Positions 41,293 through 51,115 of a stretch of DNA of 64,000 bases are shown piece by piece. The stretch comes from Actinoplanes nipponensis (lineage in GTDB: Bacteria > Actinomycetota > Actinomycetes > Mycobacteriales > Micromonosporaceae), in contig NZ_BOMQ01000027.1 of assembly GCF_016862275.1 (NCBI RefSeq), positions 30,634-94,633 on the forward strand, given 5' to 3'. Under the pieces are notes generated by a model that saw nothing but the letters and a program-made list of their open reading frames with translations, was not told where the DNA came from and made no database searches. Position numbers and translations under genes: made by a program. Numbering within the stretch: position 1 is the stretch's first letter; each line of letters starts with the position of its first letter.

Positions 41293-41529
41293 GTGATCGA
41301 TCCGGAGGGCATGAAGCCCGTGTACGTACAGGTGGCGGACGTCATCGCTGCCCGTATCGGGCGCGGCGAGCTCGCGCCCAACAGGCCGATCCCGAGCGAG
41401 ACGGCGATGGTGCAGGAGTTCGGCATCGCGCGGGGCACGGCCCGCCGGGCCGTCGAGTTGCTGCGCGAGCGCGGCCTGGTCGCGACGGTTCCCGGCCGTG
41501 GCACCTTCGTGCTTCCCGCGGCGGGGTGA
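41293..41529 (+). CDS. Minimal GntR-family DNA-binding protein (78 residues)
   Basis: The product is a stand-alone GntR winged helix: VYVQVADVIAARIGRGELAPNRPIPSETAMVQEFGIARGTARRAVELLRERGLVATVPGRGTFVLP. It matches the N-terminal DNA-binding domain of the GntR family in full, ending three residues after the wing, and lacks any effector-binding domain. Such solo domains occur widely in actinomycetes, often in mobile or plasmid-derived regions, but no integrase or tra gene is nearby. Upstream AT-richer 10-bp direct repeats probably serve its regulation. It converges on the VOC-type gene with eight bases between stops. Confidence 0.8.
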   Translation: MIDPEGMKPVYVQVADVIAARIGRGELAPNRPIPSETAMVQEFGIARGTARRAVELLRERGLVATVPGRGTFVLPAAG

Positions 41530-41537
41530 CCGGGCGG

Positions 41538-42242
41538 TCAGTCGCGGTCCTGCCAGGTGCTGACGCAGGCCTCGTTGCCCTCGGCGTCGGCCAGCACCCA
41601 GAACGCCGGCGCCCGCTCGTCCGACAGCAGCCGGCCGCCCGCGGCCAGGGCGGCCCGGATCCGCGCCGGGGCCTCGTCGGGCGGCACCGACACGTCCAGG
41701 TGCAGCCGGTTGCGCTGCGCGCGCGGGCCGCTCAGCTGCTGGAACCAGACCGGCGGCCCCTGGGCCAGCGGGTCGACGATCGGGTCCCGCGGGCCGTCCG
41801 CGCCGCGCCGGCCGGTGTAGCCCAGCACCGCCTTCCAGAACGGCCGGATGTCGGCGATGCTCAGCGCGTCGACGGCGATCTCCAGGGCCTGCACCGAGCG
41901 CCGCCCGTCGGCGTCCGGCTCCAGCGGCAGGCCCATCTCCGCGGCCGTGGTCGCGATCAGGCGCGCGTGGGCCAGTTCCCGGCCGGTCAGCCCGGCCGCG
42001 TCCGGCGGGTGCAGGACCAGCTCCAGCCGGCCGGGCCGCAGGTCCAGCCGCAGGCACTGGTCGGCGCCCTCGCCGCAGGCCCGGATCAGCTCGGTGGCGA
42101 CCTCCGCGACCTGCCAGAGCGGACCCAGCCGGATCGAGGCGCGCAGGTCGCCCAGCACGTAACGCCAGCCGAGGCCGTCGACCGCCGCGGCGACGGCGGA
42201 CCCGCCGGGCGCCACGTCGTCGTCCGTCGTCTCGCTCGTCAT
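41538..42242 (-). CDS. Fusion of a pterin-carbinolamine-dehydratase-like domain and a VOC domain
   Basis: The 234-residue product has two parts. Residues about 20-110 (GLGWRYVLGDLRASIRLGPLWQVAEVATELI to GRELAHARLIATTAAEMGLPLE) follow the fold of 4a-hydroxytetrahydrobiopterin dehydratase, but the His-His catalytic pair is not evident. Residues about 115-232 form a VOC domain (ALEIAVDALSIADIRPFWKAVLGYTGR, RLHLDVSVPPDEAPARI, DAEGNEACVSTWQ). Such two-part proteins are common in actinobacteria and their reaction is unknown. It is separated by 35 bases from the two-component operon upstream on the genome, and a short hairpin lies in that gap. Confidence 0.75.
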   Translation of the reverse strand: MTSETTDDDVAPGGSAVAAAVDGLGWRYVLGDLRASIRLGPLWQVAEVATELIRACGEGADQCLRLDLRPGRLELVLHPPDAAGLTGRELAHARLIATTAAEMGLPLEPDADGRRSVQALEIAVDALSIADIRPFWKAVLGYTGRRGADGPRDPIVDPLAQGPPVWFQQLSGPRAQRNRLHLDVSVPPDEAPARIRAALAAGGRLLSDERAPAFWVLADAEGNEACVSTWQDRD

Positions 42243-42257
42243 TCCGGCATGGTCTCA

Positions 42258-42273
42258 CCCCGGCCCGCCGGGG
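42258..42273 (-). terminator. Short hairpin downstream of the NarL-type regulator
   Basis: CCCCGGC-CC-GCCGGGG forms seven base pairs with a two-base loop (or six pairs with four), four bases after the regulator stop. It is small and its function as a terminator is uncertain. Confidence 0.35.
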
Positions 42274-42277
42274 CGGG

Positions 42278-42934
42278 TCAGGCCAGGCCGGCGTCGTGGA
42301 CCAGCAGGGCGATCTGGACGCGGTTGTTCAGGTCCAGCTTGACCAGCAGGCGGGAGACGTGCGCCTTGACCGTCGCGACGCTCATGAACAGCTCGGCGGC
42401 GATCGCCGCGTTGGAGCGGCCCTGCCCGACCAGCATCGCCACCTCGCGTTCGCGCTCGCTGAGCCCGTCCAGCGCGGCCCGGGCCCGCTGCCGGCCGTCG
42501 GGTGCGGGCGCCGCCACGTGCGCGATCAGCCGCCGGGTCACCGTGGGTGACAGCATCGCCTCGCCGTGCGCCACCCGGCGCACCGCGTGCAGGATCTCCA
42601 CCGGCGGGGTGTCCTTGAGCAGGAAGCCGCTGGCCCCGGCCCGCAGCGCGCGCAGCACGAACTCGTCGGCGTCGAAGGTGGTCAGCACGATCACCTCGGG
42701 GGCGCCCGGGCGCCGGCGCAGCGTCTCGGTGGCGGTCAGGCCGTCGATCCCGGGCATCCGGATGTCCATCAGCACCACGTCGGGCCGGTGGCCGGCCACC
42801 GCGGCCGGGACCTCGCTGCCGTCGGCGGCCTGGCCCACCACCGCGACGTCGTCGGCGCCGGACAGGATCATCGTCAGGCCCGCCCGGACCAGGGCGTCGT
42901 CGTCGACGATCAGCACGCGGACCGGTTCGGTCAC
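42278..42934 (-). CDS. NarL/FixJ-family response regulator
   Basis: The 218-residue product has a receiver domain (VLIVDDDALVRAGLTMIL, phosphoacceptor Asp in PDVVLMDIRMPGIDG, LLKDTPP) and a LuxR-type helix-turn-helix (LSEREREVAMLVGQGRSNAAIAAELFMSVATVKAHVSRLLVKLDLNNRVQIALL). Its GTG overlaps the kinase stop by four bases (GTGA), so the pair is translationally coupled. Its targets are not identifiable from the sequence. Confidence 0.94.
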   Translation of the reverse strand: MTEPVRVLIVDDDALVRAGLTMILSGADDVAVVGQAADGSEVPAAVAGHRPDVVLMDIRMPGIDGLTATETLRRRPGAPEVIVLTTFDADEFVLRALRAGASGFLLKDTPPVEILHAVRRVAHGEAMLSPTVTRRLIAHVAAPAPDGRQRARAALDGLSEREREVAMLVGQGRSNAAIAAELFMSVATVKAHVSRLLVKLDLNNRVQIALLVHDAGLA

Positions 42935-44199
42935 GGCGTCGTCCCCGGCCGCGCCCACGGGAGCCAGGCGGTGAGGGTGAACCCGCCGTCGGCGCCGCGC
43001 CCGCTGGTGAGCCGGCCGCCGGCCAGGGTGGCCCGCTCGGCCAGCCCGACCAGCCCGGTGCCGGTGCCGGGGATCGCCACCGGCGCCCGCCCGCCGACCG
43101 GCGCGGGGTTGTGGACGTCGATGCTCAGCCCGGCGCCGGGCGCGCCGGACACGCGGACCCGCACGGACGTGCCGGGGGCGTGCTTGCGGGCGTTGGTGAG
43201 CCCCTCCTGCACGATCCGGTACGCCGCCCGCGCCGTACCCGCCGGCACCTCGGCCGCCTCCTCGACCCGCAGCTCGAGGCCGACCTTGACGCCGGCCGCC
43301 CGGGACTCGTCGGCGAGCGCGGGCAGCTCGCGCAGGGTGGGCTGGGGGCGCTCGGGGGCGTCGTCGCCGGCCGGCTCGCGCAGCACCCCGATCACCTCGC
43401 GCAGGTCCTGCAGGGCCTGGTGGGCGCTGGCCCGGATCACGCCGGCGGCGCCCGCGACCTCGGCCGGCGCCGCCCCGGGGTGGATCTCCAGGGCGCCGGC
43501 GTGCAGGCTGAGCAGGGAGATCCGGTGGGCCAGCACGTCGTGCATCTCCCGGGCGATGCGGGTGCGTTCCATCGCCCGGGCCTGGACGACGCGCAGCTGC
43601 TGCTCGGCCTCGGCGCGCTCGGCGCGGTCGCGCAACGACACGACGAGCTGGCGGCGCGAGCGTACGACCATGCCCCAGAGCACGATGATGGCGAGGAACA
43701 GGGCGCCCCAGGCGAGCGACTCCGCGACGTGGGTGCCCCGCTCGGGCCGCAGCAGGCAGAAGACGGCGTTGGAGGCCAGCGCGCCGAGGGCGACGGCCCC
43801 GGTCACCGCGAAACGGCGGTGCACGGCCACCGTGAACAGAATGATCATGGTCGCGAGCGTGGCGCCGACCGAGAACGCCGCGCCCACCATCGCCAGGACG
43901 GCCAGCGGCACCGGGTACCTGCGGCGCCACCACAGCGCGACGGTCAGCCCGACCCCGGCGACCAGGTCGCACCAGACCAGCCAGGCCGGGGTGCCGACCC
44001 AGTTGGTCAGCACGATCGGATCGGCCCGCAGCAGGTCGAAGCCGGTCAGCAGCGCCCAGCCGAGGGACACCGCGAAGCCGAGCGCGTCGACCGCCCAGTC
44101 GCGCGTGGTCCGGCGGGCGCGCACCTCGGCCACCCGGCCACGCAGCTCCGACGGCAGCAACCAGTGGTACTCCGGCGGCCGGCGGCCGGCCCGGACCAT
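42931..44199 (-). CDS. NarL-partner sensor histidine kinase (HisKA_3)
   Basis: The 422-residue product has about six membrane helices in residues 45-190 (WAVDALGFAVSLGWALL, AWLVWCDLVAGVGLTVALWW, PLAVLAMVGAAFSVGATLATMIILFTVAVH and others) with very short external loops, then a HisKA_3 dimerisation domain with the phosphorylatable His in ERTRIAREMHDVLAHRISLL. The ATPase domain contains AYRIVQEGLTNARKHAPG and GTGLVGLAERATLAGG. The start is the third of several in-frame ATGs, chosen because GGGGGAG lies six bases before it. It is coupled to the NarL-type regulator. The intramembrane sensor suggests a membrane or cell-wall signal. Confidence 0.92.
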   Translation of the reverse strand: MVRAGRRPPEYHWLLPSELRGRVAEVRARRTTRDWAVDALGFAVSLGWALLTGFDLLRADPIVLTNWVGTPAWLVWCDLVAGVGLTVALWWRRRYPVPLAVLAMVGAAFSVGATLATMIILFTVAVHRRFAVTGAVALGALASNAVFCLLRPERGTHVAESLAWGALFLAIIVLWGMVVRSRRQLVVSLRDRAERAEAEQQLRVVQARAMERTRIAREMHDVLAHRISLLSLHAGALEIHPGAAPAEVAGAAGVIRASAHQALQDLREVIGVLREPAGDDAPERPQPTLRELPALADESRAAGVKVGLELRVEEAAEVPAGTARAAYRIVQEGLTNARKHAPGTSVRVRVSGAPGAGLSIDVHNPAPVGGRAPVAIPGTGTGLVGLAERATLAGGRLTSGRGADGGFTLTAWLPWARPGTTP

Positions 44200-44274
44200 C
44201 GTCAGCTCCCCCATCGGGGTCATGCTACGGGCGGCCGGACGCCGCCCGATACCGACCAAAGTCGACGCCTCGGC

Positions 44275-46203
<1,929 letters not shown>

Positions 46204-46206
46204 GGC

Positions 46207-46644
46207 TCAGTCGCCCCGGTTCGGCGGCATCGGCTCGTTGACCAGCAGCCAGTACAGGCCCAGCACGTTGGCCGCCTCGACGAAGTCACCGAACACCACC
46301 GGCTTGCGCACGAAGCTGTTGGCCCCCAGGCGGTAGCTGTCCACGATGTCGCGTTCCTCGTTGGAGGTGGTCAGCACGACCACCGGCAGGGCCCGGGTGC
46401 GCTCGTCGCCGCGCAGGGCCCGCAGCACCTCCAGGCCGTCGACCTTCGGCAGGTTGATGTCCAGCAGGATCAACGCCGGGTGCAGCGGGCGGCTCCCGTC
46501 GGACGGCAGCAGCAGCCGCAGCGCCTGCTCCCCGTCGCCGGCCACGATGATCTCGTTGCCCATGTGGTTCTTGCCGAAGGCCCGGACGGTGAACAGGACG
46601 TCGTCGGGGTTGTCCTCGACCAGCAGGATCGGGCCCTCGATCAT
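46207..46644 (-). CDS. Stand-alone receiver, Rcp1-like
   Basis: The 145-residue product is a receiver domain without output domain: ILLVEDNPDDVLFTVRAFGKNHMGNEIIVAGDGEQALRLLL, phosphoacceptor Asp in PALILLDINLPKVDGLEVLRAL, VVVLTTSNEERDIVDSYRLGANSFVRKPV. The long insertion before the phosphoacceptor and the C-terminal segment FGDFVEAANVLGLYWLLVNEP match the Rcp1 type paired with phytochrome-like kinases. Its ATG overlaps the PAS-kinase stop by four bases and the hybrid kinase follows three bases later, so the three genes form one operon. Confidence 0.92.
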   Translation of the reverse strand: MIEGPILLVEDNPDDVLFTVRAFGKNHMGNEIIVAGDGEQALRLLLPSDGSRPLHPALILLDINLPKVDGLEVLRALRGDERTRALPVVVLTTSNEERDIVDSYRLGANSFVRKPVVFGDFVEAANVLGLYWLLVNEPMPPNRGD

Positions 46645-47828
46645 CGCAGCACCCAGCCGGCCGGCGAGGGGGTGAGGCTGAACCGGAAGATCGCGCCCTG
46701 CCCCGGCTCGGAGCGGGCGTGGATCTGGCCGCCGTGGCGGGTGACGATCCGGTGCACGATGGCCAGTCCGATCCCCGTGCCCTCGAACTCGCTGGCCGAG
46801 TGCAGCCGCTGGAACGGCTGGAACATCTTGTGCGCGTAACGCATGTCGAAGCCGGCGCCGTTGTCCTGCACCGAGAAGACGTCGACCCCGTCGTGCTCGT
46901 GTCCCGAGAGCCGGATGACCGCGTCGCCGCGGTGCGCGGTGAACTTCCAGGCGTTGCCCATCAGGTTCTGCAGCACCAGCCGGATCAGGTGCGGGTCGCC
47001 CTGGGCGACCAGCCGGTCCGGGATGTCGAACTCGGCGTCCCGGTCCGGGTCGCGGCCGCGCAGCTCCGTCGCGATCTCCCGGGCCAGCCCGGCCAGGTCG
47101 GTGGGTTCGCGGCGCAGCTCCACCCGGGTGGCCCGGGACAGGTGCAGCAGGTCGTCGATCATCTGCGCCATCCGGGCCACGTTGGCCTGGATCCGGTCCA
47201 GGTACTGCCGGGCCTGCTCGCCGAGGGCGTCGCTGTGGTCCTCGAGCAGGATCTGGCTGAAGCCGGCCACCGAGCGCAGCGGGGCCCGCAGGTCGTGCGA
47301 CACCGAGTACGCGAACGCGTCCAGCTCCCGCGTCGAGGCCTCCAGCTCGGCGGTGCGCTCGCGGACCCGCATCTCCAGCTCGTCGTTGAGCCGGCGTACC
47401 TCCTGCTCGGCCAGCTTGCGCTCGGTGATGTCGGTGGAGATGCCGCAGACCGCGTACGAGGTGCCGGCCGCGTCGGTGAGCGGGAACTTCACCGTCACGT
47501 AGGTGCGCAGCCCGTCCTCGCCGGGCGCCTCCTCCTCCATCTGCACAGGGAAGCCGCGGGCGAACGCCAGCAGGTCGTTGGCGCGGAAGGCGTCGGCGAC
47601 GTCGCCGGGGAACAGGTCGTGGTCGGTCAGCCCGACGATGTCCTCGCGGCGCAGCCGGAACAACCGCTCGTACTCGCGGTTGACCAGCAGGTACCGGCCG
47701 TCGGCGTCGCGCATGTAGATCACCGCGGAGGTGTGGTCGATGAGCGCCATCAGCTGCTCGTGTCCGACCGTCACCGGTGTTCGGGCGCGGCCCGCGGGCG
47801 GCCCGCCGGCGCTCACCGGAGCTTCCAC
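46641..47828 (-). CDS. PAS-domain sensor histidine kinase, phytochrome-type core
   Basis: The 395-residue soluble kinase has a PAS domain (HEQLMALIDHTSAVIYMRDADGRYLLVNREYERLF, residues about 23-140), a coiled coil (RRLNDELEMRVRERTAELEASTRELDAFAY), a HisKA domain with His178 in AYSVSHDLRAPLRSVAGFSQIL, and an ATPase domain (VLQNLMGNAWKFTAHRGDAVIRL, DNGAGFDMRYAHKMFQPFQRLHSASEFEGTGIGLAIVHRIV). The SHDLRAPLR/FEGTGIGLA signature is that of bacteriophytochrome-class kinases, but no GAF/PHY chromophore domain is present. It is coupled to the Rcp1-like receiver downstream. The start is GTG with GGGGTGAG just upstream. Confidence 0.92.
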   Translation of the reverse strand: MEAPVSAGGPPAGRARTPVTVGHEQLMALIDHTSAVIYMRDADGRYLLVNREYERLFRLRREDIVGLTDHDLFPGDVADAFRANDLLAFARGFPVQMEEEAPGEDGLRTYVTVKFPLTDAAGTSYAVCGISTDITERKLAEQEVRRLNDELEMRVRERTAELEASTRELDAFAYSVSHDLRAPLRSVAGFSQILLEDHSDALGEQARQYLDRIQANVARMAQMIDDLLHLSRATRVELRREPTDLAGLAREIATELRGRDPDRDAEFDIPDRLVAQGDPHLIRLVLQNLMGNAWKFTAHRGDAVIRLSGHEHDGVDVFSVQDNGAGFDMRYAHKMFQPFQRLHSASEFEGTGIGLAIVHRIVTRHGGQIHARSEPGQGAIFRFSLTPSPAGWVLR

Positions 47829-47845
47829 CGCTCACCCCCAGCGGG

Positions 47846-49159
47846 TCAGGCCACCAGGGTCACCGTGGCTTGCGCTTGCGGCCCTGAGGGTGACCGTACC
47901 CCGTCGGTGGTGACTTTTGTGGGGATATCTTCGGCCAGCACCCGGCGCAGCGGGGCGAGCAGGTGGTCGCGGCGGGCGCGGGTGAGCCGCTGCAGGAAGG
48001 TCTCGGTCATGCCGGTGGTGCCGGCCCGGTTGGAGACCAGCGGCTGATCGCCCTGGCCCGCCGCGTCGCGCCGGTTCTGCGGCGTGAACAGGAACTTCTT
48101 GCTCAGCATCAGGTGCGCGCCGGACGCCCGGGCGTGCGCGGTCAGCAGGGTGTACCAGTCGGCCAGGGCCGGCTCGCGGCCGACCAGCCGGCGCAGCTCG
48201 GCGGGGCTCGCCGTGGCCAGCGCGCCGTCCGCGACCCCGAGGGTGGCCAGCAGGTGCTGCGGCAGCGACGGGCGGGCCATGACCGCCTCGATCATCGCCC
48301 GCTCGTCGCTCAGCAGCGCGGGGAACAGCCCGCGGACGTGCGCCTCGTAGTCCGCCGCCGGGACGCCGAGCAGGAAGTCGCGCTTGAGCGCCTCCGGGTC
48401 CAGCGCCCCGCTGGGCGGGATGTCGTCCGGCGTCCAGTGGACCGCGAACTGGCGGAACACGTCCATGAAGTGCTCCGCGGGCATGCTCTGCTCCGCCGGC
48501 AGGCCCGCGAAGGTGACGAACAGCTGGCGCATCGCGTCGAGCAGGATGGTGGCCGTGCGGACCCGCAGCACCGCCTCGTCGCCGCCCGGCCGGGCCCCGT
48601 CGGCACCCAGCGGCGCCAGCAGCTCGTTCACCGCGAGCTCCACCGCCTCGCTGCGTTTGACCAGGGCGAAGAAGCGCTGCTCGCCGCCGGTGCCGGTGTA
48701 GCTGCGGATCTCGCCGTCGTCGAAGATGCCGGGCAGGGTGGACAGCAGCTCGTCGCCGAGGCGCACCTGCACCGTGCCCACGTTCCAGCGCACCAGCGAC
48801 GCGTAGCTGTCGCGGTGGCAGTGCCCGGTGCCGGTGTGGTCGGCCAGCGCGGCGAAGTACGCCAGGAACGGCACCTGGGCCGCGCCGACGGTCAGCCCTT
48901 CGAACGCCTGCCGCGGGTGGTCCTTGCCGGCCGGGGTGCGCTGCTGGAAGTGCCGGGCCACCGAGGCCCCCACGAAGCCGAGGTGCACGAGCAGGCGCTG
49001 GGCGTCGAGCCGGTCCAGGCACTCCGGGCGGGGCAGCCCGGGCAGCAGCTCCTCGCGCAGGACGTCGGTCAGCACCCCGGGGGCCACCTGCCCGGCCAGG
49101 ATCGCCCGGTTGAGCGCCGGCAGCTCGTCCCGGACCCAGGAGCCCACCCCGTCGAGCAT
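47846..49159 (-). CDS. PrnB-like haem protein homologue (DUF1864/IDO superfamily)
   Basis: The 437-residue product resembles monodechloroaminopyrrolnitrin synthase PrnB, a haem enzyme of the indoleamine 2,3-dioxygenase superfamily. Alignable stretches as I recall PrnB include LPALNRAI, VHLGFVGASVARHF, YASLVRWNVG and EIRSYTGTGGEQRFFALVKRSEA. SGAHLMLSKKF corresponds to the PrnB segment with the axial haem His (here His349). No pyrrolnitrin genes or halogenase are nearby, so the substrate must differ or be unrelated. It is 17 bases upstream of the PAS-kinase gene on the same strand and may be the first gene of that operon. An ATG with GGGG about eight bases upstream is used; GTG at 49162 is possible. 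Confidence 0.6.
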   Translation of the reverse strand: MLDGVGSWVRDELPALNRAILAGQVAPGVLTDVLREELLPGLPRPECLDRLDAQRLLVHLGFVGASVARHFQQRTPAGKDHPRQAFEGLTVGAAQVPFLAYFAALADHTGTGHCHRDSYASLVRWNVGTVQVRLGDELLSTLPGIFDDGEIRSYTGTGGEQRFFALVKRSEAVELAVNELLAPLGADGARPGGDEAVLRVRTATILLDAMRQLFVTFAGLPAEQSMPAEHFMDVFRQFAVHWTPDDIPPSGALDPEALKRDFLLGVPAADYEAHVRGLFPALLSDERAMIEAVMARPSLPQHLLATLGVADGALATASPAELRRLVGREPALADWYTLLTAHARASGAHLMLSKKFLFTPQNRRDAAGQGDQPLVSNRAGTTGMTETFLQRLTRARRDHLLAPLRRVLAEDIPTKVTTDGVRSPSGPQAQATVTLVA

Positions 49160-49245
49160 CACCAGCGCCCCGTCCCCTCAGCAACCGTGCCGCGGTCGTG
49201 CCAGGGGGGTGACCACACCGTACGACACGGACGGGGCCCGCGGCG

Positions 49246-50085
49246 TCAGGTCAGCTCACGGGGCTGCTCCGACGAGGGCTCGTCCCGCAGGTACAGGTAC
49301 CAGTAGGTGCTGGCCACGAAGACCACGGCCCCGACCAGGTTGCCCAGGAAGGCCCACAGCCAGTTGCGCAGCACGTCGTCCCAGCCCAGGTCCGGCACCC
49401 CGGCGAAGATCGCGGCCGGCAGGAAGAACATGTTGGCCACGACGTGGTCGAAGCCCATGGCGACGAACGCCATGATCGGGAAGAAGATCGCCAGGATCTT
49501 GCCCGAGACGCTGTCGGCGGCCAGCGACACCCACACCGCGAGGCAGACCAGCCAGTTGCAGCCGACCGCGCGCAGGAAGATCTGCCAGTCGGTCTCGTGC
49601 AGCCCCTTGGCCTGGGCGATCCCGGCCAGCCGCTGGTAGGTCATCGCGCCGGAGGTGCCCGCGTCGCTGCCCAGGTGGCCGATGACGCCGGTCTGCACGG
49701 CCAGGAAGTAGGCCACGAACAGCGCGCCGGCCAGGTTGCCGAGCAGCACCAGGGTGAGGTTGCGCAGCAGGTCGGCCCAGCGCACCCGGCCCTGCATGGC
49801 GCCGATCGGGATCAGCAGCATGTTGCCGGTCAGCAGGTGCGACCCGGCGATCAGCACCAGGACCAGGCCGAGGGTGAACGCCGCCCCGGTGAACAGGGTG
49901 GGCAGACTGCCCCAGGTCGCCGGGTCCAGCCCGGACGAGACCGCGATGGCCACCAGCCCGCCGAAGGCGATGTACGCCCCGGCCAGGAACGAGCCCACCA
50001 GGGTCTTGTCCCACCGCAGCCGGGCCTTCTGCACGCCCGTCGCCACCGCGGCGTGCGCGATGTCCGCTGGTTCCTTGATGCCCAT
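49246..50085 (-). CDS. Formate/nitrite transporter (FNT) family channel
   Basis: The 279-residue product has six predicted membrane helices with the FNT pattern: IKEPADIAHAAVATGVQKARLRWDKTLVGSFLAGAYIAFGGLVAI at the N-terminus, AGSHLLTGNMLLIPIGAMQGRV, the second repeat NWLVCLAVWVSLAADSVSGKILAIFFPIMAFVAMGFDHVVANMFFLPAAI and GNLVGAVVFV. It conducts small monovalent anions such as formate, nitrite or lactate. The conserved His lies in AMGFDHVVANM. It points the same way as the PrnB-like gene but 86 bases separate them. Confidence 0.93.
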   Translation of the reverse strand: MGIKEPADIAHAAVATGVQKARLRWDKTLVGSFLAGAYIAFGGLVAIAVSSGLDPATWGSLPTLFTGAAFTLGLVLVLIAGSHLLTGNMLLIPIGAMQGRVRWADLLRNLTLVLLGNLAGALFVAYFLAVQTGVIGHLGSDAGTSGAMTYQRLAGIAQAKGLHETDWQIFLRAVGCNWLVCLAVWVSLAADSVSGKILAIFFPIMAFVAMGFDHVVANMFFLPAAIFAGVPDLGWDDVLRNWLWAFLGNLVGAVVFVASTYWYLYLRDEPSSEQPRELT

Positions 50086-50215
50086 GGCCCGGGCATACCC
50101 GTCGATGCCCCGCCTACTCGCACCGACCGAAGTCGGTGCCGGGAACCGACCAAGGTTCGCCGGCGCCGACCGTCGGCCGACGCGGCGGGCCGGCCGGCGG
50201 CGGCAGGCTGGACCC

Positions 50216-51115
50216 ATGATCACGGTCGAACATCTGAGCAAGCGGTACGGGGACCACCCGGCCGTCGACGACGTGTCGTTCACCTGCACGCCCGGCACGG
50301 TGACCGGCTTCCTCGGCCCCAACGGCGCGGGCAAGTCCACCACGATGCGGATGATCTGCGGGCTGACCCCGCCCACCGCCGGCGCCGCCACGATCGACGG
50401 GCAGCCGTACCGGCGGCTGGGCAATCCGGGGCGGCGGATCGGGGTGCTGCTGGACGCCTCCGCGCAGCACGCCGGGCGGACCGGGCGGGAGGTGCTGACC
50501 CTGGCCGCGCTGACCATGGGCGTCGACCGGCGCCGGGTCGGGGAGAGCCTGGACCGGGTCGGGCTGAACGGCACGGCGGCCCGGCGGCGGGTGAAGGCGT
50601 ACTCGCTGGGCATGCGGCAGCGGCTCGGGCTGGCCTGCGCGCTGCTCGGCGACCCGGGCATCCTCATCCTGGACGAGCCGGCCAACGGCCTGGACCCCGA
50701 GGGCATCTACTGGATGCGCGGGCTGCTGCGCGACTTCGCCGACCGGGGCGGCACGGTGCTGCTCTCCTCGCACCTGCTGCGCGAGGTGGAGGCGGTCGCC
50801 GACCGGCTCGTCGTCATCGGCCGCGGGCGGATCGTGGCCCAGGGCGACAAGGCCGAGCTGCTGGCCGCGTCGGGCACCGTCGTGCGGGCGCTGGACCCGG
50901 CCGCCCTGGAGGCGGCGCTGGCCCGCGCCGGGCTGCCCGGCACACCGACGACCGACGGGGGCGTCGTCGTGCAGACCGGCGCGGAGGCCATCGGCCGGGT
51001 GGCCGCCGAGGCCGGTCTGGTGCTGCTGGAGCTGCGCCCGGCCGGCAGCGGCGGGCTCGAACAGATGTTCCTGACCCTGACCGCCGGTGACTCGGTGCAG
51101 GAGGCCGTCCGATGA
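50216..51115 (+). CDS. ABC transporter ATPase, ABC-2 exporter type
   Basis: The 299-residue product is a drug- or antibiotic-exporter-type nucleotide-binding protein: MITVEHLSKRYGDHPAVDDVSF, Walker A GPNGAGKSTTMRMICGL, Q-loop region, signature YSLGMRQRLGLACALL, Walker B ILILDEPANGLDPEGIYWMRGLLRDF and H-loop LLSSHLLREVEAVADRL. A C-terminal extension of about 80 residues is typical of this class. It overlaps the permease ATG by four bases (ATGA). Such pairs export antimicrobial peptides or antibiotics; the substrate is unknown. Confidence 0.93.
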   Translation: MITVEHLSKRYGDHPAVDDVSFTCTPGTVTGFLGPNGAGKSTTMRMICGLTPPTAGAATIDGQPYRRLGNPGRRIGVLLDASAQHAGRTGREVLTLAALTMGVDRRRVGESLDRVGLNGTAARRRVKAYSLGMRQRLGLACALLGDPGILILDEPANGLDPEGIYWMRGLLRDFADRGGTVLLSSHLLREVEAVADRLVVIGRGRIVAQGDKAELLAASGTVVRALDPAALEAALARAGLPGTPTTDGGVVVQTGAEAIGRVAAEAGLVLLELRPAGSGGLEQMFLTLTAGDSVQEAVR

